DNA of 64,000 nucleotides from Nematostella vectensis (taxonomy: Eukaryota > Cnidaria > Anthozoa > Actiniaria > Edwardsiidae): the NCBI RefSeq assembly GCF_932526225.1, contig NC_064048.1:8580515-8644514 (forward strand), written 5' to 3'. The translations under genes and the position numbers were made by a program. Of this stretch, positions 39,001 through 51,066 are shown piece after piece (position 1 is the first letter of the stretch; the number at the start of each line of letters is the position of its first letter). The notes beneath the pieces were generated by a model. That model was not told the DNA's origin, searched no databases, and was given only the letters and a program-made list of their open reading frames with translations.

Positions 39001-42000
39001 CTTACTATGTTGGAGTTGTAGATTAGTCAATGTCAGCTCTACTGTTAAAGCTGCTTATTCTATTTTTATTTTTTAGGACACAGTGATTTTGTTCTTGGTG
39101 TTGACTGCAGTGGCACGGAAAAGGATCTATTTCTGTCTGCTTCAAGGGTAAACCCTAGCATTATAAGTGACTCTGTTGCTGTTTCTTGTTGTTGTATCTT
39201 TTCTTCAACAGTTGCATGTAATCTCGCTTTCTGATTGGTTGTTAGTTATAGTAATTCAGAGGACATAAGATGAGCCTCGTCATTCCCAAAATCCTAGCAA
39301 AGTTTCTTGTTTGTATTGTAGAAAACAAATTTCCCTAGTTTTCCATGGTATGTTCTCTTATACTCAATGATATTTGTCATTTTATGATCAAAAAGTTGTG
39401 GAATCACAAGACGTGCAGCCTAACTCTATTGCTCTTGTCTTATCTTATTTCCCTATTCTCTTTCTAGGATGGAAGTGTTGTGTTATGGGACACCAGGAAA
39501 CCACGTCCTGCAAAACGCCTTGCAGGTATTCAGTATTAAAGAGTCTCATTTAGACAGGTCATTACAACAGTTTACAGCTAAAAATGCAGTAGACATTGAG
39601 ACCACATGTACAGTACTACTTTCCAAGTTCTATCCCTGCTTTATGGGGGGGAAATGGAATTCTCATATCTCTGATAACTCATTTCACCATTAACTTGAAC
39701 CATGTTTGATTATCCTTCGATTTGATGTTTGTGTATAGGGTGTGTCACCAAGGGTCTGTAGCTGTGACCCTGATAAAGGAAAAAAAATCCAAATGTCATA
39801 CCCGTTTAGGACAACAACCCCAATTTGTAACACGTTTAATACATTTTCCGTGGATCAGAAACAGCAAAAACATAATAAACTGGATATGATAGTAAGACTC
39901 AATGGCATTCTACTTGACAATTTATGTGAAAGAAAAATGACCGGACTAGAACCTTAAATTTTTAGGGTAGATATTTATTAGTTTTTGCCCTTTTAAGAAC
40001 AGAATGTTCTCACTATTGTTCCAGTTTCCATTAAAGTGAATGAAGGGAAGTACCCCCTCCCCATGCAATAAAAGCTGAATGAAATTGGTTGACTATTGAG
40101 TTTTGTTATTCTCAGACCCAACACAGTATGACAGTATTCCTTGTTGTCTGGACTGGAGCCCCCTAGATTCTAGCATCTTTGCCACAGGTTTGTAAAGCGT
40201 TTCCTTCTCTGCTCACAGCAAAATGAGCCCAAAGTGAGATGGCTTGTTTGTACAGGGATGGCAAAGGAGGATCTCTGCACGGCCCACACGTTGAAAAAAA
40301 AAGTTAGAGTAATTATGTTTCACAATGAACTAGCATACGCTTAAACCTGAAACAATCCTTCACCAGAAATCATGTTCACAAATCACAAAAATAACCCTCA
40401 CCAACCCTGTTTATATAAAACAGCACCAATAACCCCATTATGAACTCAAACATCCTATATTGATTTTATAGGTTTTGAGGATGGTAGCATCCATGTTTAT
40501 TCAATCAAGGACACAACAAAAATCATCTTCAGTTATACTCCTCATGGTAGAGCGGTCAATAGGGTCGCTTTCTCCCCTCGCAGGTAGGTCAGCTGATCAA
40601 CCAGGGCTCCGTTTTAGCATGGTTGCTAACTTACCCAAGGTCAGATAGAAATAAGAAATCAAGAAGAAACATGTTTTTAACATAAAAATAAAACAGTGTA
40701 AGGGAACTTGAAAACTCAGATTTGGGATTGAGTGTCAACTAGGAAAAAAAGGAAAAATTGGGAAATGGAAAAAAATGGTGAACAATGATGATTTTTTGGA
40801 TTATATTTTGATCCATTAGTTATGTGTGTTGCTTTTTTTTTCAACTGCTAGCTTCCTGGAGATGTTTTTTGTCTACCCCAGGTAGATGTGTCACTGTGGG
40901 CTCCTAATGTTATCTAACTGCACTTTACAGTATTAGGCTGTTCTGTCCCTTTAGTTTTACAATCCCCTTGACAAAACCCTAGCTACATTACTAGGCAGTA
41001 TGCACAGAGCTAAAAATTGGAGGATGTTTTTTTATTAGAATTGTTATCATTTCAGCCCAGAGTGGCTGGCATCGGTATCTGATGACACCTTAGTTCATGT
41101 TCAGAATGTGCTGAACAATACTACAGTGTAAGTATGATGTTGGATGAAAGAATCACACATTTTTTCATAACTTTTCAAGTTTGTGTGAGGTTTCTGGAAG
41201 GGAAACACTGGAATTTAGAAGCTCTTTTTTTTTAAAGTGAAAAGGGTTTCGTAGGCTATGAAATGTTCATCTAAGAAGTGAATTAAATCTGCATCATTCA
41301 TGGTGAAGTACAAATTCATCCTACAACAAATTATCACCACCAAATTATTTTTTAATATAAAGTATAAAATTTTCAAAAATGTTTTCAAACAAAAGCACAA
41401 CAACATCGCCACACAAGAAAGCAATGGAGATTTGTATTGGTTTCTTGCTATCTTCCACTTTTTTTTTCTTTTCTTCTCATGTGTGGATATATAAAAGTAA
41501 ATAATCCAAAGCCACTTGCAACTTAGCCCTTAATGTCGATCAACCTCTCTTTTGTTTTTATTTACATTGAAAAATGTCGGCAAGAAAACTTTAAAATAAC
41601 CATGCACGATAAAAGTCTGATACTTCATAAATGATATTTGATTGAAAGTACATCAAATACTTGCTGGAATTAGCCGATGGAAATGGATTCTTCTTGTGAC
41701 TCGGTATTGTGCGGGAGCGTGAAATGGCGGCGTGATTGGCCTTCTTTAAAACTTTCTTCACCAGCTTGTGGAGTGACTCCCACACCGACTTTGTCCGTGG
41801 TCTATCTTGGAGCCCGCAGGACGACTCTCTCTTGACCAGCGGCTGGGACTGTGCCGTCATCACCCACATGTGTGGTACGCGTACGTCATCAGACCTCGCC
41901 GTGGAGACGAGTAAGTCCCAGGCCACGTCAATCATTTCGCTGGACGCAGATGGCCAGCCCCGCTTACAGATGAACGGAGAATTGGGGGAGGACGCTGACC

Positions 42001-42089
42001 AAGAAAACATGGACGTGGAACAAGTCAATGGGATGAAACCGCTGACCGAAAGTAAACTCATTAACGAAGGCTCGACCACCCCAAGCTGA
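36078..42089 (+). CDS. WDR77: Methylosome protein 50 (WD repeat protein 77), complete, 9 exons
   Basis: WD40 beta-propeller partner of PRMT5 in the methylosome, presenting substrates for symmetric arginine dimethylation. Exons: 36078-36135, 36227-36554, 37687-37736, 39077-39147, 39468-39525, 40116-40187, 40472-40583, 41056-41127, 41765-42089; all GT-AG, in frame, 381 aa (human 342). Signature segments: LASSSLSGRTWDGSVWIF, GVTDLKWLDSKRIVVGSDNG, WD-type motifs SIKVWD and VVLWDTRKPRPAKR, and DFVRGLSWSPQDDSLLTSGW matching the last blade. The C-terminal tail (LDADGQPRL onward, rich in Asp/Glu) is longer than in human. The start MEVLPSAV is the first in-frame ATG joined by the small first intron. 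Sequence similarity to vertebrate MEP50 is moderate overall but the order of motifs is the same. Confidence 0.94.
37137..37275. repeat. Two-copy direct repeat in WDR77 intron 2
   Basis: A segment of about 69 bp (CTCCCACATTAGGCGGGAGT ... GCGTTGAGCACCAAAT) is present twice in tandem, with a diverged relative near 36,765-36,900. It appears to be an interspersed repeat rather than coding sequence. Confidence 0.7.
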
Positions 42090-43086
42090 TTTGCATATCG
42101 TTATATACTGTATCAGTAAACAGCATACTCTTGATTAACACGTCCCTTAAGTGGAATACGCATCGATGTTATATTTGTTCAGTAAGAAATATAAGACGTT
42201 GCTTTCGTATAGGATTTCCATGCAAGAGCTCTTCTTAAAGAAATAGAACCACCTGATAATGTCCCAGTTCTGAAGGCTGCTTCTGCTATTTTCTCATAAG
42301 GCTTTTTCCAGGAACTTGAAATTACTGGAAATACCATTGGAGTTCTTTGACGTCTGGAAGATTTGCTAATGCTTTTTCCTCGCTCGACTTTTCGCTTCAT
42401 GTCGCATGTAGCCCAGGCCAGAATCGCAGAAAGGTCTTATTGCATGGATGATAAGTAAGTGCATGTTTTTCTATTGCATGAAACCCTTGGCATTACTATC
42501 GGGCACCGAACATGCATTTTGTTACCGACGGGAATACGAGAGTTGCTCTCGCCACACAGGAATGTTGCACCCAGGGTTCCGGAAAACAAAATTTTGGTTG
42601 CAAGGCCTCGAGGTCTTTTAGTTACCCTGAGTGGGCATCGCTTAGTACCCGATAAAAGTCCGAGTGCGGGTCGCTCAGTATCCGATAAAATTCCGGGTGG
42701 GCATCACTTGGTACCCGAAAAAAATCCGAGGGGGCATCGCTCGGTATCCGGTAAAAGGTTGAGTGGGCATCGCTTAGTACCCGATAAAAGGCCGAGGGGG
42801 GCATCGCTCGGTACCCGGTAAAAGGCCGAGTAGGCATCGCCCGTGGTGACTTCAGGTGTTAAAGTAGTTATTCAGTGCTAGTTACTAGTGACCTCAGGTT
42901 TGGCAGTTATCATGTTGGTACGACTAGAAGGATATTTAAGAATTCGTAATTTACAACCAGGCAAATGTTGGTAAACCTTGGATGAGATGTGAGGTGATGG
43001 ATCATCCCGCTTGATTGCGGGACCGCGCGTAGCCTCTGATTTCCAAAATAGCGGCCGGTTGGCTGATTGATATATGCGCCTTGCGC
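42090..43086. other. Region downstream of WDR77
   Basis: Holds the WDR77 3' UTR and, at 42,630-42,840, a tandem array of about six 33-bp units (GGGCATCGCTCGGTACCC, GATAAAAGGCCGAG). A minus-strand 73-codon frame at 42,179-42,400 (starting MKRKVERGKS) has plausible composition but no known domain and no visible splice partners. Confidence 0.5.
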
Positions 43087-43089
43087 TAA

Positions 43090-43277
43090 TGCCTAGTACA
43101 CACTAGCAACATATAGACATAACGACATGGCCGCGCGCACTCTTATCTTTAACATATCAACATGGACATAAAAAAAATATGTTTTTTTTTTTTATGTCAT
43201 TATGTCCATGTCGCGATAGGTCGGGCAAAACATAGTGCGCGTGCCCATGTCGTTATGTTGCTAGTGTACACTAGGCA
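43090..43277. mobile_element. Palindromic MITE, 188 bp, TAA target duplication
   Basis: The left end TGCCTAGTACACACTAGC and the right end (TGCCTAGTGTACACTAGC read on the minus strand) form long inverted repeats around a T-rich loop. TAA flanks both sides (43,087-43,089 and 43,278-43,280). A 3-bp TWA duplication is typical of PIF/Harbinger elements; the assignment is inferred from this alone. Confidence 0.8.
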
Positions 43278-43856
43278 TAAGAGATCACGTGTGTTTGTTT
43301 TGGTGGCAAACTCGCGCGCGCTCCGGCTTTCGGCGGCAAAATAACAACAAAAAGCAACTTATTCAGTGCTTACGAAGGCGCAGCCTTCTGTGTTTATATT
43401 TGCCATCCAAAAACTGACGTGACTTCTCAGTGCAAATCGTCCCATCTACTTGATAAAACGCCATCCAACGCCAGCAAGTAGGCTTGCCTTGTGTACGCTA
43501 ACCTACGGAGCATGCCCAAAGGGTTTGGAAAAAAGAGAAACGGAGACCAGGCACGCGCTAAGGAGAGGGAAGGATGCATTTGCTTCATCCTTCTCTCCAG
43601 GCGCGCGATATGTATTTCTCATTTTTCGCGGCTCTGTTCGCCTGCAAAGCAGGCTGTATGTACGCTGAAGTACCACATACACATAACTACACATAACGGT
43701 ATTGATTGTGTTAAGAGGCCTACTAAAAACGCGTATCCCATAAATGTAAATTCCCATAAAATAATAAAGTTTAAAAAGGTGATTATTATCGGCTTTGTTA
43801 TTGAACAGCGCTATTCTAAGACAGGGTTTTTATATTTTCAGCCGTAGGAGCACTAA

Positions 43857-44067
43857 GGCCAAGTAAAAATAAAAACATGTTTATTGTCCTGATAAGATAA
43901 AAATAGGGAGCATGCGTGCCTTGAAACGGGAACGTCTGATGTTATTACAGTGCCCAGGCACCGCTAACGCACGAAATTTGAACTTCTGAGGAACAGACAA
44001 TCAAAAAAGCACCCCCGAAAAAGGGTGCGGGCGGGGGACAATAAACATGTCTTTTTTCTACTTGGCC
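43857..44067. mobile_element. MITE, 211 bp, TAA duplication, with natural empty site
   Basis: Terminal inverted repeats GGCCAAGTAAAAAT and GGCCAAGTAGAAAA, flanked by TAA at 43,854-43,856 and 44,068-44,070. The paralogous segment near 50,727-50,738 reads CGCTAATTCG with no insert, so the element landed after the segmental duplication and duplicated TAA. Harbinger-like by target-site type. Confidence 0.85.
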
Positions 44068-44243
44068 TAATTCGAAAGGTGATCAAATGAACACTGGTAG
44101 TCTCTGAGTTTTTGCTTTATTTGTTCCTAAGAACAGAAGGATACATTTGTTATACATAGTCATTCGTGTTGGTTATGCCTAATTACACCAAAGAGCCTAA
44201 AGCACTTCAAAATCCAGTATTGCAGAGTTCTGATTTCAGTGTT

Positions 44244-45767
44244 TTATTCACAAAGAACAAATCCACCCCCATCGCACCAGCACAAACCGTTATCGAAGTG
44301 TTCTCCGGGAGAATACTGCTTTCCATTAAAAGTGCACGTCACATCCCCTGCAATGATAAAAGTTTTGTTTGAAAGAGTTACAGTGCGACTTGTGGCTCGT
44401 GAAAGTTTGTAAGTAGATGTGTGATTTACCATGCCCTTTCCCTAGAATAGTTCCCAAGCCCTCTCCCTAGAATAGTCCCCATTCTCTCTCCCTAGAATAG
44501 TACCCATTCCCTCTCCCTAGAATAGTTCCCATGCCCTTTCCCTAGAATAGTCCCCATGCCTCTTCCTTTCCCTAGAATAGTCCCCATGCCTTTTCCCTAA
44601 AATAGTCCCCATGCCTCTCCCTTTCCCCAGAAAGGTCCCCATGCCTCTCCCTTTCCCTAGAATAGTCACCATGCCCTTTCCCTAAAATAGTCCCCATGCC
44701 TCTTCCTTTCCCTAGAATAGTCCCCATGCCCTCCCTTTCCCTAAAATACTCCCCATGCCTCTCCCTTTCCCTAGAATAGTCCTCATGCCTCTCCCTTTCC
44801 CTAGAATAGTTCCTATGCCCTCTCATTATAATAGTCCCCATGCCCTCTCCATTTCCCTAGAATAGTCCCCATGCCCTTTCCCTAGAATAGTCCCAATGCC
44901 CTTTCCTTAGAATAGTCCCCATGCCCTTTCCCTAGAATAGTCTCCATGCCTCTTCCTTTTCCTAGAATAGTCCCCATGCCCTTTCTCTAGAATAGTTCTC
45001 ATACCCTTTACCTAGAATAGTTCCCATGTCCTCTCCCTTTCCCTAGAATAGTCCCCATGCCTCTCCCTTTTCCTAGAATAGTTCCCATGCCCTCTCCCTT
45101 TCCCTAGAACAGTCCCAATGTCCTCTCCCTAGAATAGTCTCCATGCCTCTCCCTTTCCCTAGAATAGTCCCCATGCCCTTTCCCTAAAATAGTCCCCATG
45201 CCCTTTCCCTAAAATAGTCCCCATGCCCTTTCCCTAAAATAGTCCCCATGCCCTTTCCCTAAAATAGTCCCCATGTCCTTCCCTATTATGAAGAACAAAA
45301 AGAGAGGGACTGGAAACGAGGTTGCTGATTCACATATGAACCTCACCAGCCAATAAATCAGTAAATTATTGGTTGGCACTATATACCAAAAACCGATTCA
45401 GGCCATGACGGGTACCTCGCCGCTAGAGAGCTTGTTAATGAAAATGAACACCAGATTTGGGTTGGAGATTTTGCATGTGATTATAGGCACCTCGCTCCGC
45501 GATGACGAAAATGGAAATTTCAAATTTAAGAACATTTTCAGCCTTAAAATACTTCAAAATTCAGACCCAGCCTCTCGGGTGTATAAAAAGGGTCCTTAGT
45601 GTCTGAAATAGGGACGACTGCGTGACAAATATAATTGAATGGAATTTTAAAAAATGCTTACTCTTTTCGGCGTCGTTGGCCGTCTGTTGCATCTCAGGGT
45701 CAGCACCTGCACTTACACAATTCCAAACCAATGCACAAAGCAGGATAAGCACAACTGTGTTCCTCAT
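44244..45767 (-). CDS. Small secreted four-cysteine peptide precursor, copy 1
   Basis: Two coding exons, 45662-45767 and 44244-44347, phase-1 GT-AG intron, 69 aa. It begins MRNTVVLILLCALVWNCVSA, a clear signal peptide, followed by an acidic spacer and a Lys-Arg pair created across the splice junction, a likely processing site. The C-terminal part of about 33 residues has Cys spacing C-x17-C-x-C-x7-C and the core NGKQYSPGE. The C..G..Y..GE....C.C....C pattern resembles the first half of a von Willebrand factor C domain; peptide toxin, defence peptide or signalling peptide are all possible and I cannot choose. The stop codon overlaps an AATAAA at 44,243-44,248. A probable acceptor (TTTAG) just before the ATG suggests a noncoding 5' exon. 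Confidence 0.75.
44440..45290. repeat. 25-31-bp tandem array in the intron of peptide gene 1
   Basis: About 30 imperfect copies built on CCCTAGAATAGTCCCCATGC with CTTTC or CTCTCCCTTTC spacers, so unit length alternates between about 25 and 31 bp. The homologous intron of peptide gene 2 has a far more uniform array. Confidence 0.93.
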
Positions 45768-46489
45768 GGTTTATTCTGGGTCCTCTAAATAGAAAACATC
45801 GCTTTTAGCATCAAAGATTAGATGAAATTTGGCCATTATTTTAAAAAATGGATAAGTGAAATTCTACCACTACAGTTTTTGATACAAACTTGATAAGCAT
45901 TGAGCGACCGTTAGCAAAAAAAAAAAAAAAAAAAATGGGGGGAAGGAAATTTGGCTAGCCCGTTGACTCAAGAAACTTACCAAAATCTTTCGCTTGCACA
46001 GCTTTCGGTAACAGCAGGCTGAGTTGGTTTCACACAGGTTCTTTTGTAGCGTATAATAAATCAATGCCTAACAGCTTTGCGTATTCATTGAAGTTTTTGG
46101 TCTGAAAACTGTTGCTATGATGCACGAAGACATGACTAGACAATTACTGAAATACATTTTTTTTTTAAATTGAAGTTTTTGATCTGAAAACTGTTGCTAT
46201 GATGCAAGACGACATCACTGGACATTTACCGAAAAACAAACTTTGATATTTGCTAGAGCAGCAAGCATGTACTACAAAACACGATATTTTTACCCATGAT
46301 TCCTTTATAATAACTAAATGGTGTTTGCTTGTCAAATAATTTTTAACTCTCAATTCTTTTCAGTTATTCTTTAGACACGGTTTCTCTTTTGATAAGTGAG
46401 AAAGTCAGATAAGTGAGAAATTATAAGTCCACGTAGGGTGTCAACTGGTCAAAACAGTAACGTAACACTGCAACCCATATAGAATTTCA

Positions 46490-46800
46490 AATATTTTCAT
46501 TACGAAAATGATTAATGTTTTACTTAGATAATTGCTAGACGAAAAAGCAAATTAGTTACATGGAATCCATTCGCCTTATTTCGAAATAAATAAGGAAGGT
46601 TGCTGTGGGTTATATATCGCGAAAGACCTGAAGACCGGCATTTTTAGTTTTTTTTGTCTAGTTCTGAAATTTTCATGATGGCTTAAAAATGTTAAATGTT
46701 TTCTTCTTGCCGTTGCTAAGGGAATCTTGATAATGGCTTAAACATTCTGTCTGCATATGTCTTGTTTGGCGTAAATTTGCATTTTTATTTTAGCGTTGAC
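46490..46800. repeat. Duplicated segment, copy A
   Basis: About 300 bp (from ATTACGAAAATGATTAATG to GGCGTAAATTTGC) recur at 47,051-47,074 plus 49,324-49,594, interrupted there by the LTR element, and more diverged at about 54,310-54,510. This is the upstream side of the peptide-gene duplication unit. Confidence 0.8.
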
Positions 46801-47074
46801 GTTCTTTAGTATCTTAGCGACCACTTTTGCTGCGATTATCAATATTCTGTAAGCTCTCGTCACCAATTTCCAACTGCTAACTCGCTTTCTGGTGTCCGCA
46901 TTCAAACTAACGTTGGTCAGCGCCTTTCGGATAGGTAGATTGGAAACAATTTCAGTGCTGGCAAATGAAAACGCTTCGGTAAAGTATCAAGTTTTTTCTT
47001 TTTCTTTTTTAATGGCGGAAGTCAGGAACAAACAACAAACAAACTAATTTCATTACGAAAATGATTAATGTTTC

Positions 47075-47804
47075 TGTTATGAAGGAATTGTTAATCTATG
47101 CAAAAGTCGTTTCCGACACGTCAGATATTTACTTTCACTTTCCATTCGACATTTCACTTATTTGCTTTACGTGGATCTCTTCATTGTTTGACTAAGCATG
47201 CGTAGTTACTGTTTAGCAAAACAGGTTTTATATTTGCCAGGCTAAAATAATAGTTTAACGATTACTTTTATCCTTAATCTTACCGCTGTTACATTACTTA
47301 ATTTTGCATATTACTATAGTCAAACTATTCCTTTTATACTGCTCTTGCTATTTCTATCGAAGGAATTTATTCTAAGTCATTTATTATTTCATCGTTGATT
47401 TTCTTCCCAAAGTCAACACCCGATCTTCTTTTCTTACATCATCCTAAAAACCAGTTTGACCAGTTTATTAATGAGATTAGTATAAATTGAGCAGCATAGT
47501 AACTTGCTCTAGGATTGTACTGTAACTGTTGCGAGGACACTACACGGCAGTGCTCTAGGTTGGTTTAGTCAGGACTCTCTAAAGTTGGCTCCGTCGACTT
47601 TCCGGGAAAGAGATGTTCCTTCACTACCTTCCGAAAGTACTTGCCTTCGTACAGCCAATCTCCCGCCAGCCAGTGGTAGCTCTACCATTTGTAAACACTC
47701 AAGCGTTTCAATAAAGAACAAAGAAGACGGTCAACCCTTGCTCAGCGTGTACGATCCCCGGCTACCCCCAATACCATTAAAGAACCACCCAAAACTTCGT
47801 AACA
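47075..47804 (+). repeat. 5' LTR
   Basis: 730 bp, TG...CA ends. A TATAAA at 47,481-47,486 and an AATAAA at 47,710-47,715 are plausible promoter and poly(A) signals of the element. Confidence 0.88.
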
Positions 47805-48593
47805 CTGGCGGAGAACCCACTGGGTAAGCTGTTGGCCACAGGAAGTCTTCTTTTAAGGAATCGACAAAAGACAAATCAACCGTACACGTCATCAGTTCAA
47901 CTAACAAGAGAAAAAAAAAAGAAAAGAAACAAGAAGAACTTTGGGAAGCTATCAAAAGGAATAGCAAGAATGGAAAAACAAAAAACAGATAAGTGAAGAG
48001 AGACCTCGAAAAGAGCAAGAACAACAGCGAAAAAAAAACCTCAAGCTTTACCATAAAGTAGCAAGAAGAACTTTGTGTATGGCAAATTGATCACAGATTA
48101 ACTCGTAGGAATATAGATAAGTATAGTATCACTACTGACCACAGTGTCGATCGTTTTTTTTTTATGGATTACAGTTTTGTCTTATATCAGTTTCCTTTCC
48201 TTTTCCATATCGTTTTGAATTAAATATCTTTATTTCTCCAGCTTAGCAAATATTATAGCTTATTTAGCTTGTCGTTCGCCATTTGAACAAGAAAAGGAGT
48301 TTGAAGTATAATTCTATCTTTACAAGTTGTTTCAGAAGTATTTCAAATGCATTCAAGATAATTTTCAAAGAGCCAAAGAGCCAAGTTTACATTTATGTAT
48401 ATTTTTCAAGAAGCAGATACGAATATCTATGATGACAATCAAGTTATTGATGGAAGAAGAAAATTACGAATTTATATATGCTCATTGTGGCAAAACGTTA
48501 AGTCGAATTACGATTATATTTTCTAAAGATTGGATGACTCATATTTTTATTTAATTTCAACTCGAGGACGAGTTTTCTCAAAGGAAGGACGAG

Positions 48594-49323
48594 TGTTATG
48601 AAGGAATTGTTAATCTATGCAAAAGTCGTTTCCGACACGTCAGATATTTACTTTCACTTTCCATTCGACATTTCACTTATTTGCTTTACGTGGATCTCTT
48701 CATTGTTTGACTAAGCATGCGTAGTTACTGTTTAGCAAAACAGGTTTTATATTTACCAGGCTAAAATAATAGTTTAACGATTACTTTTATCCTTAATCTT
48801 ACCGCTGTTACATTACTTAATTTTGCATATTACTATAGTCAAACTATTCCTTTTATACTGCTCTTGCTATTTCTATCGAAGGAATTTATTCTAAGTCATT
48901 TATTATTTCATCGTTGATTTTCTTCCCAAAGTCAACACCCGATCTTCTTTTCTTACATCATCCTAAAAACCAGTTTGACCAGTTTATTAATGAGATTAGT
49001 ATAAATTGAGCAGCATAGTAACTTGCTCTAGGATTGTACTGTAACTGTTGCGAGGACACTACACGGCAGTGCTCTAGGTTGGTTTAGTCAGGACTCTCTA
49101 AAGTTGGCTCCGTCGACTTTCCGGGAAAGAGATGTTCCTTCACTACCTTCCGAAAGTACTTGCCTTCGTACAGCCAATCTCCCGCCAGCCAGTGGTAGCT
49201 CTACCATTTGTAAACACTCAAGCGTTTCAATAAAGAACAAAGAAGACGGTCAACCCTTGCTCAGCGTGTACGATCCCCGGCTACCCCCAATACCATTAAA
49301 GAACCACCCAAAACCTCGTAACA
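48594..49323 (+). repeat. 3' LTR
   Basis: 730 bp, nearly identical to the 5' LTR and preceded by a purine-rich tract ending at 48,593. Confidence 0.88.
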
Positions 49324-49594
49324 TTTCACTTAGATAATTGCTAGACGAAAAAGCAAATTAGTTACATGGAATCCACTCGCCTTATTTCGAAATAAATAAG
49401 GAAGGTTGCTGTGATAATATATCGCGAAAGACCTGAAGACCGGCATTTTAAGTTTTTTTTTTTTATGTCTAGTTCTGAAATGTTCATGGTGGCTTAAAAA
49501 TGTTAAGTTGTTTTCTTCTTGCCGTTGCTAAGGGAATCTTAATAATAGCTCAAATATTCTGTCTGTATATGTCTTGTTTGGCGTAAATTTGCGT

Positions 49595-50280
49595 TTGTGA
49601 GTAACTCAATGCTTCTTATTCAAGTATAAAAGTTTGGGATCTAACTTCTGAACAGTGTGTACGCACTCTAAAAGGTAAGATGTTGGATGATGCTAGTAGT
49701 ATATTTGAATTGTGCTGGAAGCATCCTCGGAAACCCAGGGGTATTTCCCTCTAACGTTTCACTCGCGAGAAAAATAACGCCTGGGGAACAGTAAGAACGA
49801 GCTTCGCAATAAAGCCATCGCGACAGACGACGGCGCCTGGTTCCAGTGGGATTAAACATGTCAAAAGCTGTCACCGATCAATCTTTTTTGGAGGCAAATC
49901 ACTGTGGGAAATCTTAAGCGTTTAGATTTAGTTTGCCGTTTTGCCAGCTCGGTCTTTTGTAATTTACGAAAGAAAAATGGGTTAGCCTTCTCTACTCGGA
50001 AATGTAAGGCAATCAGGAATTATTGCACGATCCTCGCTTTTCCCTTGACTAGAATATCAGTGTTCTTCGGGTTGGAAATATCGGCGCGCGGTACATATCC
50101 CGATTGAGTTCAGATAGGCCAACTGGTCTCGGATTTTCAACTGGAAAGGACAAGTTACAAGAACTATCGGGTTCCCTGCTAAATTTGTCCTTTTGCTTTC
50201 AAAATTTCGCACATTTCCGCATGGCTTGAAAAATCAACCTCTATTTCCAAACCCTATTTGCCATTTAAAAAGTCACGTGA
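49595..50280 (+). pseudogene. Stray copy of WDR77 intron 2-exon 3-intron 3
   Basis: This matches WDR77 at about 37,645-38,012, with roughly 310 extra bases (49,676-49,984) just after the exon. The exon copy at 49,625-49,674 still reads SIKVWDLTSEQCVRTLK with a GT donor, but its acceptor is AAG instead of CAG and no other WDR77 exon is nearby. It abuts the duplicated upstream region of the peptide gene, marking a rearrangement junction near 49,594. Confidence 0.85.
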
Positions 50281-51066
50281 GTTCTTAGGGCAAATAGTCT
50301 TATTTACTTGATGCAGGCGCGTACCCAGGATTGGCTAAAGGGGGGTGAGCAGTCAGGTATCATATGAAAAAGGCATAGTATTTGAAGATTCCTTAATAAG
50401 GAATAACCCACTTTTTGTCCGCCAAGGGGGGGGGGGGGGGGTCGGGGAATGCGCACGCACCCTGTGCACCCTCATGTGTATGCGCCTGTGATGATACATA
50501 CGCCTTCAACCCCCAGCAAGCAAGCTTTACTTGTGTACGCTAAAGTACCAACGGAAACAGCAGTGTTGATGGTGTTGGGGGGTCTACTAAAAACGCTTAT
50601 CCCATAAATGTAAATTCGCAGAAAATAATCGATGAAGTTTAGAAGAAAGGTGATTGCCATCGGTTTGGTTGAATAGCGCTATTCTAAGACAAATGCTTTA
50701 AATTATCAGCCGCAAGATCGCTAATTCGAAGAAAACACGGGTAGTACCGGATTAGTGTTTGCTTTATTTGTTTCTAAGAACAGCATTAATACATTCGTTA
50801 AACATAGTTATTGGTGTTGGATATACCTAATAGTCCAGTTTCGAGTTCCAATGTGCCTGCTAGTCATAGGCACCACCAGCGAGATCATGGTGTATTCATG
50901 GGTTTTTACATTGTTTTACCCCAAGTTCCAGAGGATTCTCGCTGCTATGCGCATAAAATTTGCCTCAAGTCGAGGCTTACACTGTTTTCATGCGTCCTTA
51001 GTCTGTAAGACCAGCGGTCATAGTGGAACTAGAAATTGGGCTATTGCACCAAAGGCCCTAAAGCAT

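Larger units (their letters stand above)
47075..49323. mobile_element. Non-autonomous LTR retrotransposon, 2,249 bp
   Basis: Two 730-bp LTRs (47075-47804 and 48594-49323) start TGTTATGAAGG and end CGTAACA. By eye they differ at only a few sites (for example near 47,236 versus 48,755, and AAACTTCG versus AAACCTCG), implying a recent insertion. The 4-bp TTTC flanks both sides, and the paralogous segment at 46,506-46,540 is an empty site. A TGG-initial stretch right after the first LTR fits a primer-binding site, and the purine-rich AAAGGAAGGACGAG before the second LTR fits a polypurine tract. The 789-bp interior has no gag, protease or reverse transcriptase, so it must move with help from a relative. 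Likely Ty3-type by tract and short duplication, but this is uncertain. Confidence 0.9.

Noticed and set aside
42179..42400. 73-codon minus-strand frame beginning MKRKVERGKS
   Set aside because: Composition is plausible for coding DNA, but I recognise no family, see no partner exons, and it overlaps the probable WDR77 3' UTR.
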